Below are positions 51,634-63,805 of a stretch of DNA of 64,000 nt, one piece after another (the first letter of the stretch is position 1; each line of letters opens with the position of its first letter). This DNA comes from Paramacrobiotus metropolitanus (Eukaryota; Tardigrada; Eutardigrada; Parachela; Macrobiotidae): assembly GCF_019649055.1 (NCBI RefSeq), contig NW_026570225.1, forward strand, positions 3,286,001 to 3,350,000. The letters run 5' to 3'. Made by a program: the position numbers and the translations under genes. The notes under the pieces are model-generated. The model had not been told where the DNA came from. It did no database searches and saw only the letters and a program-made list of their open reading frames with translations.

Positions 51634-53977
51634 TTATCCATCACTTCTAGCGGTGGTAAAGTCGTACTGCCTCCACATGTTTTCGAACTTATTAACGTTC
51701 TTCAACTGCTCATTAAAATCTTGTGGGATATTTTTCAACCACAATCGAGGCTCCACATCTATCATACCTCCAAGCACTTCCTTTCCAAAGTATACAGGGA
51801 ATTTCTGTTCATTCTCAATCACATGTGCATATCCGCCTTGCATTCCGAAATCTACTGCGAAGTATGGCAAACCTTTCGGAACCTACAATTTAAAGAAAAA
51901 CTCAGCAACTCATTACAAGTTCTATCCACCCACTCTAAAAGATCTCCTAAAAGACTCCTCCTAAATCCCCCAAGAAATCGGAACTAACGCAAATTTTACG
52001 TTACGACATTTCTTCGTGTACACTTACCGATGACCGGATGCCTTTCCGGCTAAGATCGACCAGCTTCTTATTCTGTGTCCATTCTCCTTCCGCTTCGAGA
52101 ATAGCCTTTCTGAAATACATTGGAGCCAAGCTGCCGTTGTCCTTATCCAGCGGAATGCATTCGATCTGCATATGCGGATGCGACTTGAGGCGCGTAGCAG
52201 TTTCCATGAATACGCAATCCATTTCGTGCTCTGCGAACATACGGCAGACAGCTGAGCGGAACTTCTGCATCTCTTCCCAAACATCTTCATCCACCTGTGT
52301 CGCGCAGGAAACATGCTGGATTGGGCAAATGAGACAATGACCTTCTGTTAACGGTGTGTACGGCGGTAACATCAATAACGCTTTGTGACCAATGCTAATC
52401 ACGAGGTGTTTGGCTACTTTCGGCCCTTCCAGGCAATACAGACAAGATGACAACGCGGAACCCAACTGCCGGTGTTCCATAATGGCTCTTTCACGATCTC
52501 GGGTGGACATCTGATCCAGAGTTTCCTTTCCTAAAGCTTTCTTCATCAAGGCATCGTCCACTCCGTAATCATCGTCGGTCTTCTCTTTCGAAGTTCCTGC
52601 CAGTCTGGCAAACATGGCATTCTGGTCGTCGGCACTCTGCATTCGTTCCATGGAGACCAGATCTTGCAAGGAATACTTCTCATCGTCAGCAAAATACCGT
52701 TCTCGCTCGCCTTTGGCGTTGTGGCTGACTGTTTTCGGTTTTTTGCCCTTCAGTGGGAATTCCGGTCCGCTCTGGACGGGATAGCTGAATCCTTTGGCAT
52801 GCGTTCGCGAAAGCATCACTGTTTCCGGTCTTCTCGCTTCACCAAGCGTCGCTTGTGATGATTGCGCCGCGGCGATCTTAGCCTTTAATTGCGCAACTGT
52901 TTCGGAATCCCCCATCATTTCAGCTCTGAGTATTTGTGCGTTCAGTTTGTTCAGATCGGCCTGGCTGATATTTGTGCCAACATCAGTGTTATTTTCCACA
53001 GCATGCGCTACATTCTTCTGAACTTCCGCTGCAAATGAACCACTCGGCATGGTAGGCACTGTATTACTCTGGTCCACCGATTCACTTTTCAGTTTACTTT
53101 TTGATGAATAAGACGAAGAATGGCTTGGCCTATCTCTGTTTTTCCACTCCGCTGACGGCTCTTCACCGGGTTTAATAAATTTAAATTTGGCAGCGGGAGC
53201 AGTGTCGAACGAAGGACGTTCCGGACGCTTCGACCGCGGTGAACGTGTAGAGTCTTCATCTGTCCGGTTTTCCTCTTCAGTCTTCCTGCTGTCACGGTCT
53301 GTGTGACGATGCCTCGGTCGTCCATCCCTGCATTCGTGTCTCTCCGAACGGTAGTCCCGCGGTCTTCTGTGTTCGCTGCGCTCGTTTTTGTCAGCTTCGT
53401 CGATAAGGGACACCAACCGATCAAGCGAACCCCATCGTTCAGCTGCGAGAATCTCCACTGATTCTCCGCTTTCCCGAGCCTGTTCCTTTAAGCGTTCATA
53501 AGAACGCTTCAACCAAGAAGCTCCGCCATCTCCCACAGGTTTCCGTACGACTGGTTCCGCAAGCTTCTCGCTCTTCTCATCCTTTTCCCGCAAGTACGGG
53601 TTCAGTTCACGAGAACGGTAAATCTTGGCTGTCTCCTCCTGCTGCGCGGCTTTGGCAGCTGCTTTCGCATCTCTCGATTGTTGTTTAAGTTCACTAGCAG
53701 ATACAGATGGGAAAAGAAATGCAGATTCGGAGTTTCCCATCCATTCATCGCGTCCCGTTTTGCGGTCCGTGTTCAGCTGTTCCGAAGTGGAAGGCTGCGG
53801 AACATCGACGTCTGGTGTTTTCTCTCTGCTTTCTCGTCGATGCTTCCTTTCCTTCTTGGGCTTCTTTGATTTCTTTTCCTTCTCATGCTTATGCTTTCGC
53901 TTACGGGAAGACCGTTCGGAGTCAGAACTACTAGACGATCCAGTATCCTCCTTTTCTGTCCATTTAAATCCGTCCAT
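51634..53977 (-). CDS. CWF19L2: CWF19-like protein 2 (spliceosome disassembly)
   Basis: Two exons on the minus strand (53977-52028 and 51882-51634) give about 732 residues. The first half is charged and RS/KH-rich. It holds [18 protein letters not shown] and a run of Arg/Asp-rich blocks. The C-terminal third is the CwfJ pair: domain 1 ([27 protein letters not shown], and the HIT-like [12 protein letters not shown]) and domain 2 ([11 protein letters not shown], then [18 protein letters not shown] and MIDVEPRLW). The family relates to Drn1 and Cwf19, which help the debranching enzyme and intron-lariat spliceosome turnover in the nucleus. The large first exon is intronless, unlike neighbouring genes. 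The single intron falls exactly between the two Cwf domains. Confidence 0.95.
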
Positions 53978-54702
53978 AATAAATTAATATGAATTATACG
54001 ATTGATCGATAACGGATAACATACTGAAACGATACTGAAAGGTTGAGACAGATTGAAGTCATCATCCTTGGACTATAAGCGGTAATAAGCCTAGAAAAAA
54101 AGCTCGGTAGAAAGATCTTTGTAGAAAACCCCGGTTCGTAACATATGTATCATTCGTAACATTAGTTTATTACGATACACGCAAGTACATAGTAAATGCT
54201 AACGTAAATGCTAACTACTAGTACAGTAAATGCTAACGTCATATTTCGACTTTAGTTATTACTCGTGTAAATTACGTACGTATTATTTTGCATTCTTCGT
54301 TTTCATTTTTAATACCGTAAAAAGTACTACATAAAGATATAGTTACAATTCCATCAATCCTCAGTCGCAATCCACATTCCAAATTTCGGTCTTAACAGCT
54401 CAAAAACATTTAAAGCAAGTACGTAAACGATAATTAATAAACATACACAGAAACATAAGGCTTTTGGAAAGCAAATCGGCATCCAGTTTGTTCCACGATT
54501 CAAAAGTTGATTTCCGGTCCGCTTTCTAGGACCAACGGAAAAATCCACCTCCGGATTGGCGAGAATATCCGTTATTGGTTTGCGATGCGTGAATTGAATC
54601 TACGTATCGTTTCAGTTAAGTTTAGAGTAAAAGATCTAGTAAATGTTTTACTAGGCTTATGCTATAATAATATTATAAGTCGTATACTTTTGCAGTTTTA
54701 CA
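53978..54702. other. Spacer, CWF19L2 to orphan gene
   Basis: About 725 bases. It holds CWF19L2's 5' region. A minus-strand frame at 54354-54548 has a hydrophobic run (ALCFCVCLLIIVYVLAL) that could be a membrane-spanning exon, but no spliced partner fits it convincingly. Confidence 0.3.
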
Positions 54703-55424
54703 CTAAAAGTGGTTTTTCGGTAGCATGCGCAGCCGGTAGCGAAGCACATACAACTCTGTACAAGTAAGGGCTCAACACTTGATAGTCTATTTTTCAATTA
54801 TTACAGTTGCAATTAAATTTTGTAATGTTTTCGAAATGATAACTTCACAAGGCTGAAACTGAGATGCTTCTCGGCAGCATAAAACGGCATTTATATGACA
54901 TAGGTTTCATTACCTGTATAACATTTGTATTGATTCTCATGGTTTCTTTGCACCATTTCTGCCACTCTTATGGGTCCGGCTCCTCTGATATTGTTATGCT
55001 GCATATAAAGGTGCACATGTCCAGTAGTAAGGCTTTTGGGTGTCGCTGTGGTTGCAGTTTCACTGAAAAAATCAATTATGGAATCACAATAATTTTATTG
55101 TTATTATGTTTTGGTTGGCAACAACAGCCAAACAACAGGTTATGGAATACAGATAGAAGTATGGTAGATTGTGTAAGTACAGTACATTTTTCGGCAGTTG
55201 CACTTGTTGAATTCTTTGCTACTTTGGTTTTGACTTTTCGTCCGAGCTGCATCGGCATCGAATTCCGTTGCATTATTATAAACCGCTTGGAGTACAAAAT
55301 CTAGTGCATCGGGATACGCCGGGTCATGGTACTTCGGCAGATCACGAGAATCCAGCCGGTGATGTTCGGCAAATGGATAATCATGCTTCTTGATGGTGAA
55401 ATCCGTTTCCGCGACTAAAGGCAT
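54703..55424 (-). CDS. Unrecognised small gene, three exons
   Basis: Three minus-strand exons join in frame: 55424-55186, 55062-54914, 54755-54703; 146 residues. The start is MPLVAETDFTIKKHDYPF, and exon 1 goes on with an Asp/His/Tyr-rich stretch (DSRDLPKYHDPAYPDAL). Exon 2 has KSLTTGHVHLYMQHNN and RGAGPIRVAEMVQRN. Evidence for a real gene: canonical acceptors (TTTTTTCAG, GTACAG), a GTAATG donor, agreeing phases and amino-acid usage unlike random sequence. Exon 3 is the weakest part and other acceptors lie nearby. I recognise no family, signal peptide or membrane span. It could be a lineage-specific protein. Confidence 0.42.
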
Positions 55425-56008
55425 TTTACAGTTTCCGATTTGATGTGTATACAATTTCTGATAAGTATGGTATATCTGGATCGAATTTTAATTTTTAGGT
55501 CAATATGGTATCGGTACTCTATATTAAATAGATACTACAATGCGCAAAGTTTTATAAAAATGCAGTGCGAAGTTTCTGTTTATCACAGGATTATGCATCA
55601 TGTTTTTCGTACCGGCATGTCCACCTTAAAAAGTAAGAAAAATATCACAAGGGATCATTTTTCAACCGTTTTGTTACTATGGTTGTACAGAATTTACAAT
55701 TTTTTTCTGCCTAAAGGTCACTCCTGTTAATATTTTGAAAATGCAGTATAAAGGTCATCGAATTGCACCATGCATATGGTTGCCAACTTGCCGTTAGTAA
55801 TCTTTTGTAGATTAGCATCCAGCACACAACAAACTGATTGCATTGTAATCAAAATCACAGTAATAACATCACACTAGCTGTCGGCTGCCGAAAGCCTGAC
55901 AAATAACTATGAAAAGCTGTTCATAGAACAGTCACAATTAGCTTTGTCAAATAATGTAGTTTTCCCGACTATCTGAGAACTGGCAGATGCAAAATTCACA
56001 AAATAATT
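55425..56008. other. Spacer upstream of orphan gene
   Basis: 584 AT-rich bases between the orphan gene's start and the 3' end of the inactive cathepsin. No gene is seen. Confidence 0.5.
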
Positions 56009-57474
56009 TTAACATGAAAAATACGGATACGTCGTAGTGGTAGCAATTCCGCATTGGTTGTTTTTGTTCCTTGACATCAAAATATAGCCCCTAAACGGAA
56101 GGAGAAATATTTTTACATAATATATTTTATGATATTGATGTTGAAACATTTCATCTGACAACATTAAAGAAAGCAATTGAACTCACTTCAGGCCCCAGTC
56201 TGGACCAAAGGAATTCTTCACGATCCAATAGTCACCTGCCGTCGGATCGGTGCCGTAGCCGACAATCAGCACGGCATGATCAAGATTCGTGCTGGAGCAG
56301 TTCGGTTCATTGTACACTCCACCGGCATACGTCATGAATGACGGCTGCGAAGAATCCATAGCCGATGCAATCGGACCAATGCTGGCCACAGCTACTTTCA
56401 GTTGCTTTTCCGTGGCGTCGATGAAGTCGTAACCGCTAAGAGTGGCCGCTCTCTTTTTGGGATCATAGGCGCATTTGCCGGGCTGTGCCGAATCAGGATA
56501 GTCCGAGAGCGTTTCAACACCATTGATTTTTAGGTACTGGTAGGTTTCATCCAGAGTGCACGTTCCGTTAACATAGGTGGAACATTTGGTGGGATCTGCG
56601 AAATTCCAGTAAGGTTGACATTAAAGACATTAACGAATTTCTTTCGAATAGCAAACTCGTTACCTTTTTCACAACAGTCTTTGAGATTCTGTTCACTCAG
56701 TGCGTTCAACTGCCCGGTTTTGCGGAACCATTGACCTTCGAGGGCGCCGTTAATGGCGAAGTACTGGGAACTGATGCAGCCTTGTTCGCTTCGTACCACG
56801 GTCACGTAGCCTTCCGTTCGCCAGTCGACAGCGTCCGGGACGCTCACTTCGTCCAGTAATGTTGGCTTGCAAGCGGCATCGGAATGCTGTTTGTGATGAT
56901 GGCGGCGATGTTTGTGGCGGAGACCGGTACGCGGCGAGGCAGTGAATGTCCGACTTAGTCGAGAGAACTCATCGAGTGTCTGAGTTACAACGAGATTAAC
57001 GTCTATTTTATTTTTCTTCAAATTAAAAATAAATTCCCCAGGTTTACAATATCTTACCAGATCGGTGAACTGGTTGACCCCCATAGTGTAGGTGGTTTTT
57101 CCCAAGCTGTACTGAATGTTATGATGTGTAATTTGTTTGACATTGTTTTCCCACGTTATACGTCGATGGTGTTCCTCTTCGCCGGCGTATGTTTTTCCTG
57201 CAGATAAACCCGGCGTATTAACTTGAAGCCAAGCGCACATCTATGCATTATGAGTCAAATGATATTATATTCTGGTTATAACATTTAGGCACATAAGTTT
57301 GGCTTATTTCCTCGAGTGCGGCTGAATAACCATTGGCTGTAACGTTGAAATCAGTGTCTTACCATGTTGAATTTTCCACGCTTTCCAATCGCTATCTAAA
57401 TCACTGTCCACGGGATGACGGGCATACGCGTGCACCGCCACAAGTAACAATGTAAGAGCAACTCTCGAGTTCAT
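56009..57474 (-). CDS. Cathepsin L-like protein lacking the catalytic Cys
   Basis: Five exons on the minus strand (57474-57363, 57197-57058, 56979-56664, 56595-56187, 56090-56009) give about 352 residues, all in frame. It has a signal peptide (MNSRVALTLLLVAVHAYA), an I29 propeptide with GVNQFTDL, and the mature start VDWRTEGYV. At the active site, the usual CGSCWAF reads CISSQYF: the nucleophile Cys is Ser (codon 56767-56769) and the oxyanion-hole Gln six residues earlier is Glu. His (LDHAVLIVGYG) and Asn (KNSFGPDWG) remain. The usual GCNGG turn is also gone, and a His/Arg-rich insert (RHKHRRHHHKQH) sits between pro- and mature regions. The open frame, splice sites and secretion signal argue for a working non-peptidase rather than a pseudogene. 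A Ser in this place also occurs in silicateins, but there is no other reason to call it one. Confidence 0.9.
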
Positions 57475-58273
57475 GTTAACAATTGAGATTTTTTGCGTTT
57501 AGTACGCTGCTGGTCTGCAAATAAATTAACGAAACCGTTGGGTGAGAACGCACAATCTGCCTGTATGGACCAGAAGTGGAAAACTGAACAACCGGCAGCG
57601 GAGACAGCCCACCTTCGGATCGTTATTATAAGCGCTGATATACTGTAAACTTCTTAATGTCTTATCGCATGTAGTGCTGTTGTACTTTCACCAGAAGCAT
57701 GGGATTAGGTCTTTTTACAGTTATCAGACTGTTTTCATTGCGCCATGTTCATTTCCTAAGCACCTGATCGTGCATACATGTAGCGTAATTTATGTTTGTC
57801 ACTAATAAGTGATAACCTTTTAGTGTGTCAGGTGACTTAACTGAGGGTACCCGTAGACGGTACAGGTAATAATTGATAACTAAATCAAAACTAAAAGCAC
57901 CGAAACGGAAAAAAATAATCAAAATTAGATACAAAACGTGCAACTACTTATGAAGTAACATGCAACTTCTTATTCTACTTATTCTAAGAAACTAAGACTT
58001 ATGCTCTGACACCTGCTTACGTACACGAGTACTGTTTTCACAAACGATCCCATATCTTTATCTGTAGAACATCCCGAAACTCTGAAATTTCTCTAAATTT
58101 GCGTAACTATACAGCCAATAAGCAATTTATAACTGAAACTCAATAAAAACCACTCCGATTAAAAAATGAAGTAGGAAGTATCAGAAAACAGAGTAGAGAA
58201 CTTTAAACAGATATCATAAGCGTAAACACTTGTGCCGACAGCTTCCACCACCATACGCGAGAAATCGGCGATT
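57475..58273. other. Spacer, inactive cathepsin and KLHL20
   Basis: About 800 bases that hold the inactive cathepsin's promoter side and the KLHL20 3' end. No gene or repeat is recognised. Confidence 0.5.
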
Positions 58274-61200
58274 TCAATCCGAATCTTGCTTGATATTTAA
58301 ATTGTTCAACTTATCGACGGCACCGCCAATTTTCTGCTGGTCACCTAGAGGTGTTTTGCCCGTACCAAAAGTGCCAACGACAGCTACACCACCGCCTAGA
58401 CGCCGGTAATTCATGGTTGCACAAGGCCGCCAGACCACGGTTTCGGGATCAAAAACCTCTGCAGATCTCAAATAGTAATTTCCATCAAATCCACCCACAG
58501 CAAACATTAAACCATTAACGATCGCCAATCCGACACCACTGCGCCGGCTGCTCATGGCAATCACAGGATCCCAAGTACAAGTTTTCGGATCGTAGCGCTC
58601 ACAAGAAGATAATTCCATATGGTCATCCCTGCAAAAATGTTATGTATCCGAATGTCCGGAGACCGTTGCTAGTAAAGTTATCTCAGAAGCAGACAAAATA
58701 GAACAGCACAAAAACAAAAATTGTGGAACGGTAGGGACGCGATCATCATAACTTATATGCATAACACGATAATGTGCCCAGTAGCCAGCCAACATAGTAA
58801 AGGTTTAAAATACATTTCTGGTTCTCACCTTCCTCCAACTGCGTACAAATGCCCATTCAAAACCGCACAACCCAAATGTTTCCTTCTGGTCCCCATTGGC
58901 GTCACGGTCTGCCATCGATTCGTCCGCGGATCATAACGCTCTACCGTATTGAGGGGGTTGCTTCCTAAAAATAATCTATGCATTAAGAGATCCGAGGATT
59001 TTAAACAAACAGAAATCTCACCGTCAGATCCACCGCACGCATAGAGATAACCATTAAGAACCGCCACAGCTACTCCCAAACGCTTTGTGCTCATAGAGGC
59101 CACTTTCGCCCACCGGTCAGCTTGAGGATCATATTTTTCAACAAGATTCAAACAAGACACACCATCCTAAAAAGCCCATATCAATAAAGAATCGAGGAAA
59201 GTAAAATAAAGAGTTCAAGAGCCGACCTGTCCTCCAACAGCATAAAGGTGACCATCCATTACGGCAACACCGACACTAGTTCTGCAGGAGCTGGTAGGGG
59301 CTACTTTATCACTCCACTGATTTGTTTGTGGGTCGTATCTACAGATAACAACGGACTATTTGCAAATAAACAGATACGAAATCATGTCTACTCTTACCGC
59401 TCAACGGAGTTCAGGTAGGCCTGGCCATCATGTCCCCCAACAGCATACAATAAATCATTGAGTACCGCCACCCCGACTCCACAACGTCGTTTGGACATGG
59501 GTGCAATCAGTTTCCATTCATTAAGTTGAGGATCATATTTTTCCACGGAATTAATCGCATCTCCACTGCACCATCCACCTGCAAAAACAACAACTCACTT
59601 TTTCAGTTAGTGGGCAAGACCAAACCAAACGATTCATTCATGGTAAGCAAAAAAAACAACCATACAATCGAAAACAACACTGCGCTGCCATTCAAATTAC
59701 GCGAATGAACATAAGCAGCAGCAGGAGCGTTAAAAAAACTTAAAAGTACATTTCAGGAATTAATACCCACCGACAGCGTAGAGCATTTCTCCCCGGACGA
59801 TTGGTCTGCGAGGTTTGGTATGTGGCCCTTGCATTGCAGAGCGCTCGGTGGGTAGCAAAAGATAGTTTTTTGCTTCATCTATCATCTCTCGACAATTTTC
59901 TTCACTCTTAAAAAGAGATTCCGCACTCACGACACTGACCAGGAATTTTGGTGTGACTAGGCACAAACGGATTTTCTCTAAAACCGATGAAACATGTTGC
60001 CGGCGCTCTTTTACATCGTGTCGGATCCAAGATATGGCAGCCTAAAGCAGTGTGAAGAATGAGCCAGCATAAATGCTGAGAAATTATAACCAGAAAATAA
60101 AATACGGTATTTTTAACTACTGCATATACCTGATACACTTGCTCCTCTTTGCTGATATTCAATTCATCACTGGCTAACAAATCCACTAACTGCGCCACAG
60201 GGAGCAAAAGGAATTCCTCACTTAAAACCACTTCCAAAAAATTCAGCTGCGCGAAACGATTGGCAGCTTTAAGAAGATCGCGACAGGAATATGCATCAGC
60301 AAAACTTCTGATTCCCAAGCAATTGGATGGATCAAGCTGCTTTTTTAAGAAATCACAACAATTATCCTGGATTTCTTGCATTTGGAGGAGACAGGCCGCA
60401 GGAAGCAGAGTTTGCACATTTCTCTCCTCGATTGATATCTTCCCGGCGTATGCGAAATCAATTAGATCTGCAGACACTTTTAAATGACGCGCACGTAAAA
60501 AATGTATAAAGATTTAACATACATATTAAGGCAGTGCTTAATCGCTAGACCAAACATTCGTTAGCGCTGATTCTATGCAATACGCTATGCAAAACGTCAT
60601 CGAACTCTGACCAAGATGACACCCTTCATCAGGTCTCATACCTTCCACAGCGGTTTCATCAATATCCTTTAAAGTTATTTCCGCTTGCTTGCTTTCCGAT
60701 AAATCGCCAGTAAACATCGCCCGAAAATAAGGGCTGTAACGAACGCGAAAGAAATTGAGCAGTGAAAAGGGTATCCGTGCAAACCATACAGAATTACGGT
60801 ATGCACTATGCAGCATAATTCTGTCATGTCTCTGTGGTACTCGAACAAGGTACAGCTACACTAAAAACCATCTAATACCAATAAAGATTTACAAAATTAA
60901 GTCTTCTCTAATTAATAAATATTATAATGCCCCTGATTTACGTGAAGACAAGAAAACAGCACGCGAGAAACACGTATTACCGATCATAAGATGTGAGTGC
61001 TCCACTAACCTGCACGCAGCCAGAACAGCACGATGAGCAAAAATGTGCCTGTCGTTTACCACAATGGTTACGTCACACAATTCGCGGCTTTTCCGCAACT
61101 GAAACAACGATTCCAACATATCCCGATGATGCTTTTCGGAGAAATATTCTGCTATAATAGGGGCAGCGGTTCGAGAATCAGCAGACGATACATCGGGAAC

Positions 61201-61284
61201 GGATGTGTTGGGGTTCAGCATTCCAGGAGGAAGCATTCCTCCTCCGGACAGCATGCCAGCCGTTAAATTAAAATTCCCAGACAT
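58274..61284 (-). CDS. KLHL20: Kelch-like protein 20 / diablo (CUL3 adaptor)
   Basis: Nine exons on the minus strand: 61284-61010, 60733-60642, 60476-60130, 60041-59771, 59578-59398, 59338-59227, 59166-59022, 58964-58829, 58628-58274; about 637 residues. Order: a Gly/Pro/Met-rich leader, BTB domain ([34 protein letters not shown]), BACK domain ([33 protein letters not shown]), then six Kelch repeats ([107 protein letters not shown]). The repeat spelling is that of KLHL20 and fly diablo. It is a substrate adaptor of CUL3 ubiquitin ligase. The last 40 residues after the final repeat (from [11 protein letters not shown]) are longer than usual. The ATG at 61284 is the only one in frame after an upstream stop; a 5' UTR exon may lie near 62231-62480. 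Confidence 0.96.
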
Positions 61285-62230
61285 TCTTATCCGGGTCGAT
61301 CGATAACGGTGCACAAGATTAAATCCCCGCAGAAATTTGGGGAATTTAAATTTCTTCGAGGAAGGCACGGTGGATTAATAGCCTGAGCAGGTGATTACAC
61401 AACATGTATGCTCCACTTCATAAACATCATCCGTCTTTCCGAAAGATACCAACAACAACCCATGGTACTAATTATAATATGCTTACTTATGGTTAGTGTA
61501 CTTCTATGTATAAAAGCAAAATACGGACACGGACTTTTCACTTAAGTACTTTACGAAGTACGAGTATGGACTTCACAGATTTCCATTATATAACAATTAC
61601 AGTATCCTGTTAAAAAAAGAAATCCTACCAACTGGGATAATACGGTACTACTACTAACAACTGTGCGCCATAGAGATACTTTAACCCTTTAGAAATGGCA
61701 GCGTATCTTGCAAGGAACATCTTGCAAGGAGATGCTGTACAGCCTGTACTTACTGCGCACTTGCTGCAAGTGACTTGCACAGTAACAGCAGGCACATCGA
61801 TTTTAATCTGTTTCCGAGGAAGGAACTACTGCAGTCTCATCCACACAGAAGGTCGAAGCTAGAGGTAGGATATTTTCAAACACAGAAAAAAGGGACAGAA
61901 AACGTACATACAGAAAGAGCATTCGTCTACACTCTTTACGGTTATAATGATATACAATATCTATATTTTATATAGATACACTGACATGTTATTGTTAATC
62001 GCACAATTACGTATCAATTAACCACCGTATTAGAAAGTAAATAGGAATTAGGAATTATGCAAAAATAATTTTATATTTTAAAATAATAATATCGACGAAT
62101 ATCAAGCGGGAGGGCTCAGTAGCAAAGGATGGTAGCAAGTGGCTTAACCTGGCATTCACAGTGCAGTAGAAAGTTAGAAAGACCGTGCCGTATCGTTAGC
62201 TACTGAAATACACAAAAGACGATTACTTAC
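61285..62230. other. Upstream of KLHL20
   Basis: About 950 bases of 5' flank, AT-rich and with no frame of interest. Presumably 5' UTR, an intron and promoter of KLHL20. Confidence 0.45.
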
Positions 62231-62477
62231 CTGGGAATCGCTGGGCTGGGATTTTGGTGCTCCAAGTTGCAATTTCTAAGGCCTCGTCCCGAATTCGAAG
62301 CGAATCTCGTTGCGATACAGCAACTCCACCTCGCGAGGTGGCTTCGCATACCGTATCTGTAGGCGTGGCCACTGCATACAGCCACCTCGTGCGGTTGAGC
62401 AACGGTACCAAAGCTAGATTCGCTTCAAATTGGAGACGCACCCTAAGTTCCACAGAGTTGGTAGTATGCACTTTCAA
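62231..62477 (-). other. Possible minus-strand exon with strong donor
   Basis: An open frame of about 82 codons ends at a perfect donor (CAG then GTAAGT, border at 62231). Its start codon at 62477 opens MKVHTTNSVELRVRLQFEANL (shown to 20 residues as MKVHTTNSVELRVRLQFEAN), and the composition is protein-like. No downstream exon before KLHL20 continues it in frame with confidence. It may be the 5' exon of KLHL20 or part of an unrelated gene. No family is recognised. Confidence 0.3.
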
Positions 62478-62506
62478 TGGAAGGGAATTTTTAATGTGTT
62501 AAAAAT

Positions 62507-62654
62507 CAGTTAATTTTTTCAGATTAGGGGAATCAGTTAATTTTTTGAAGGGAGACATTTTTGAAGGGAACCAGTTAATTTTTTCAGATTAGTGGCTAAT
62601 CTGCAAAAATTAACTGACTTCAAAACTTCGCGTAATCAAAACAAAAATTAACTG
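62507..62654. repeat. CAGTTAATTTTTT repeat cluster with hairpin
   Basis: Three direct copies of CAGTTAATTTTTT (62507, 62534, 62572) are followed by two inverted copies AAAAATTAACTG (62605, 62643). From 62572 to 62616 the sequence is a near-perfect 21-base-arm hairpin with a 3-base loop (one mismatch). Confidence 0.8.
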
Positions 62655-63455
62655 ATGCTGTGAGCTCTCTGGCCGGCTGCTTATCTGCTACCAGCATTAT
62701 AACGCATCATATTATTTAAAGTTTGTTTTCCATGTTGGGGGATGAAAATTCAAGAATCCTGATCAGATCTGATGAACATGACAATCTATCACTACGAATT
62801 TACGGCCACTGTGAATGTGACGTGAACTCTACGCGATAGCTCACAGTAAGTGTGACTGCGCGAATAAAATATTGTAGCGATAGAAATTAGATGTACCGCC
62901 AGTAGGAGTGTTAATTGCCTTTCTCTACTGTTTATTGGTTGTTGTGTTATGAAGATCAGAATCCTAGTTTTCCTACTTTTACCGACCGCATATCACAGTC
63001 AGAAACATCTTGAAATTAGTCTTGCTGCAACTTTCTCCGAATCTTGCTCCGCGCCTTCCGCGCTTCTTGCCCCACGCTTATGAATTCTTGCTCCTGAGCT
63101 TGCGTTGCTCGCTGATTCTTGCTACGTGTACTTGTTAATAGACACCTGCGATAACCTTGTTTTGTGTAACTTGTGTTGCGTAATCGCTATGGGATGATCT
63201 TGCATCTCCCATCATTTTGTCATCCTGTAAACGGTAGTCAGCATCGTTACCGACCGTGCCAGCCTTTCCCACACTAATAGCCGACAGATCGTGGTAGGTA
63301 GTGTTGCCGCAAGTGCTCGAAATTGCATGCGAAAGAATTCCGATACCAATTCCGAGTACTCGGAATTCAAATTCAAGTATTTGCAATTCCAAGTAATCTA
63401 AATATATTTTTTTAGATTTTCAAATACAATATTTGAAATTTAAAGGCCGCAATTT
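62655..63455. other. Repeat-bearing stretch with possible minus exons
   Basis: Mostly featureless. A minus-strand frame (about 63321 down to 63151) has protein-like content (TYHDLSAISVGKAGTVGND) and a GTGTCT donor-like end, followed on the same strand by a Lys/Arg-rich open stretch at 63010-63125. They could be exons of a gene that starts beyond the window, but the match is weak. Nothing is recognised. Confidence 0.2.
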
Positions 63456-63554
63456 GAATTCCGATTACTCGAAATTCAAAATGGGGCAATATGAATTCCG
63501 AGTATTCGAAATTTAAACTGCGGTAAAATAAAATCCGAATATTCGGAATTTAAA
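63349..63554. repeat. 37-bp palindromic tandem repeat
   Basis: The core ATTCCGAGTACTCGGAAT is a perfect palindrome at 63350. Diverged copies with an AAATTCAAA or AATTTAAA tail start at about 63457, 63494 and 63531, exactly 37 bases apart. The first copy stands 107 bases away from these. It looks like a small satellite array or the edge of one. Confidence 0.75.
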
Positions 63555-63805
63555 CGTGACTTTTCTGGATTTCGATTTCTTTGAAATTTAATTAGTACTA
63601 ACAGAATAGACTGGAATCATGATTATCTTACAGTAGACTGCGAGAGAATATCTTGCAGAATACTTTCGACCACTAGTTATGGCAAAAACTGGAAATTGTA
63701 CGGTTTTTCAGTTCATTTCTCGAACATACGTCTACGTACGTCGAATTCATCATTTCTTGAGATGGTGAATTTAAGAAACAGAACCGACAGTTATTGTATC
63801 GTTTA

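Noticed and set aside
54864-55304. 146-codon plus-strand membrane-like frame
   Set aside because: It is antisense to the two best exons of the minus-strand orphan gene and has no splice or family support.
56009-57474. Calling the inactive cathepsin a silicatein
   Set aside because: Only the Ser and the GALEG spelling agree; the rest, including the residues around Ser, does not show the silicatein pattern.
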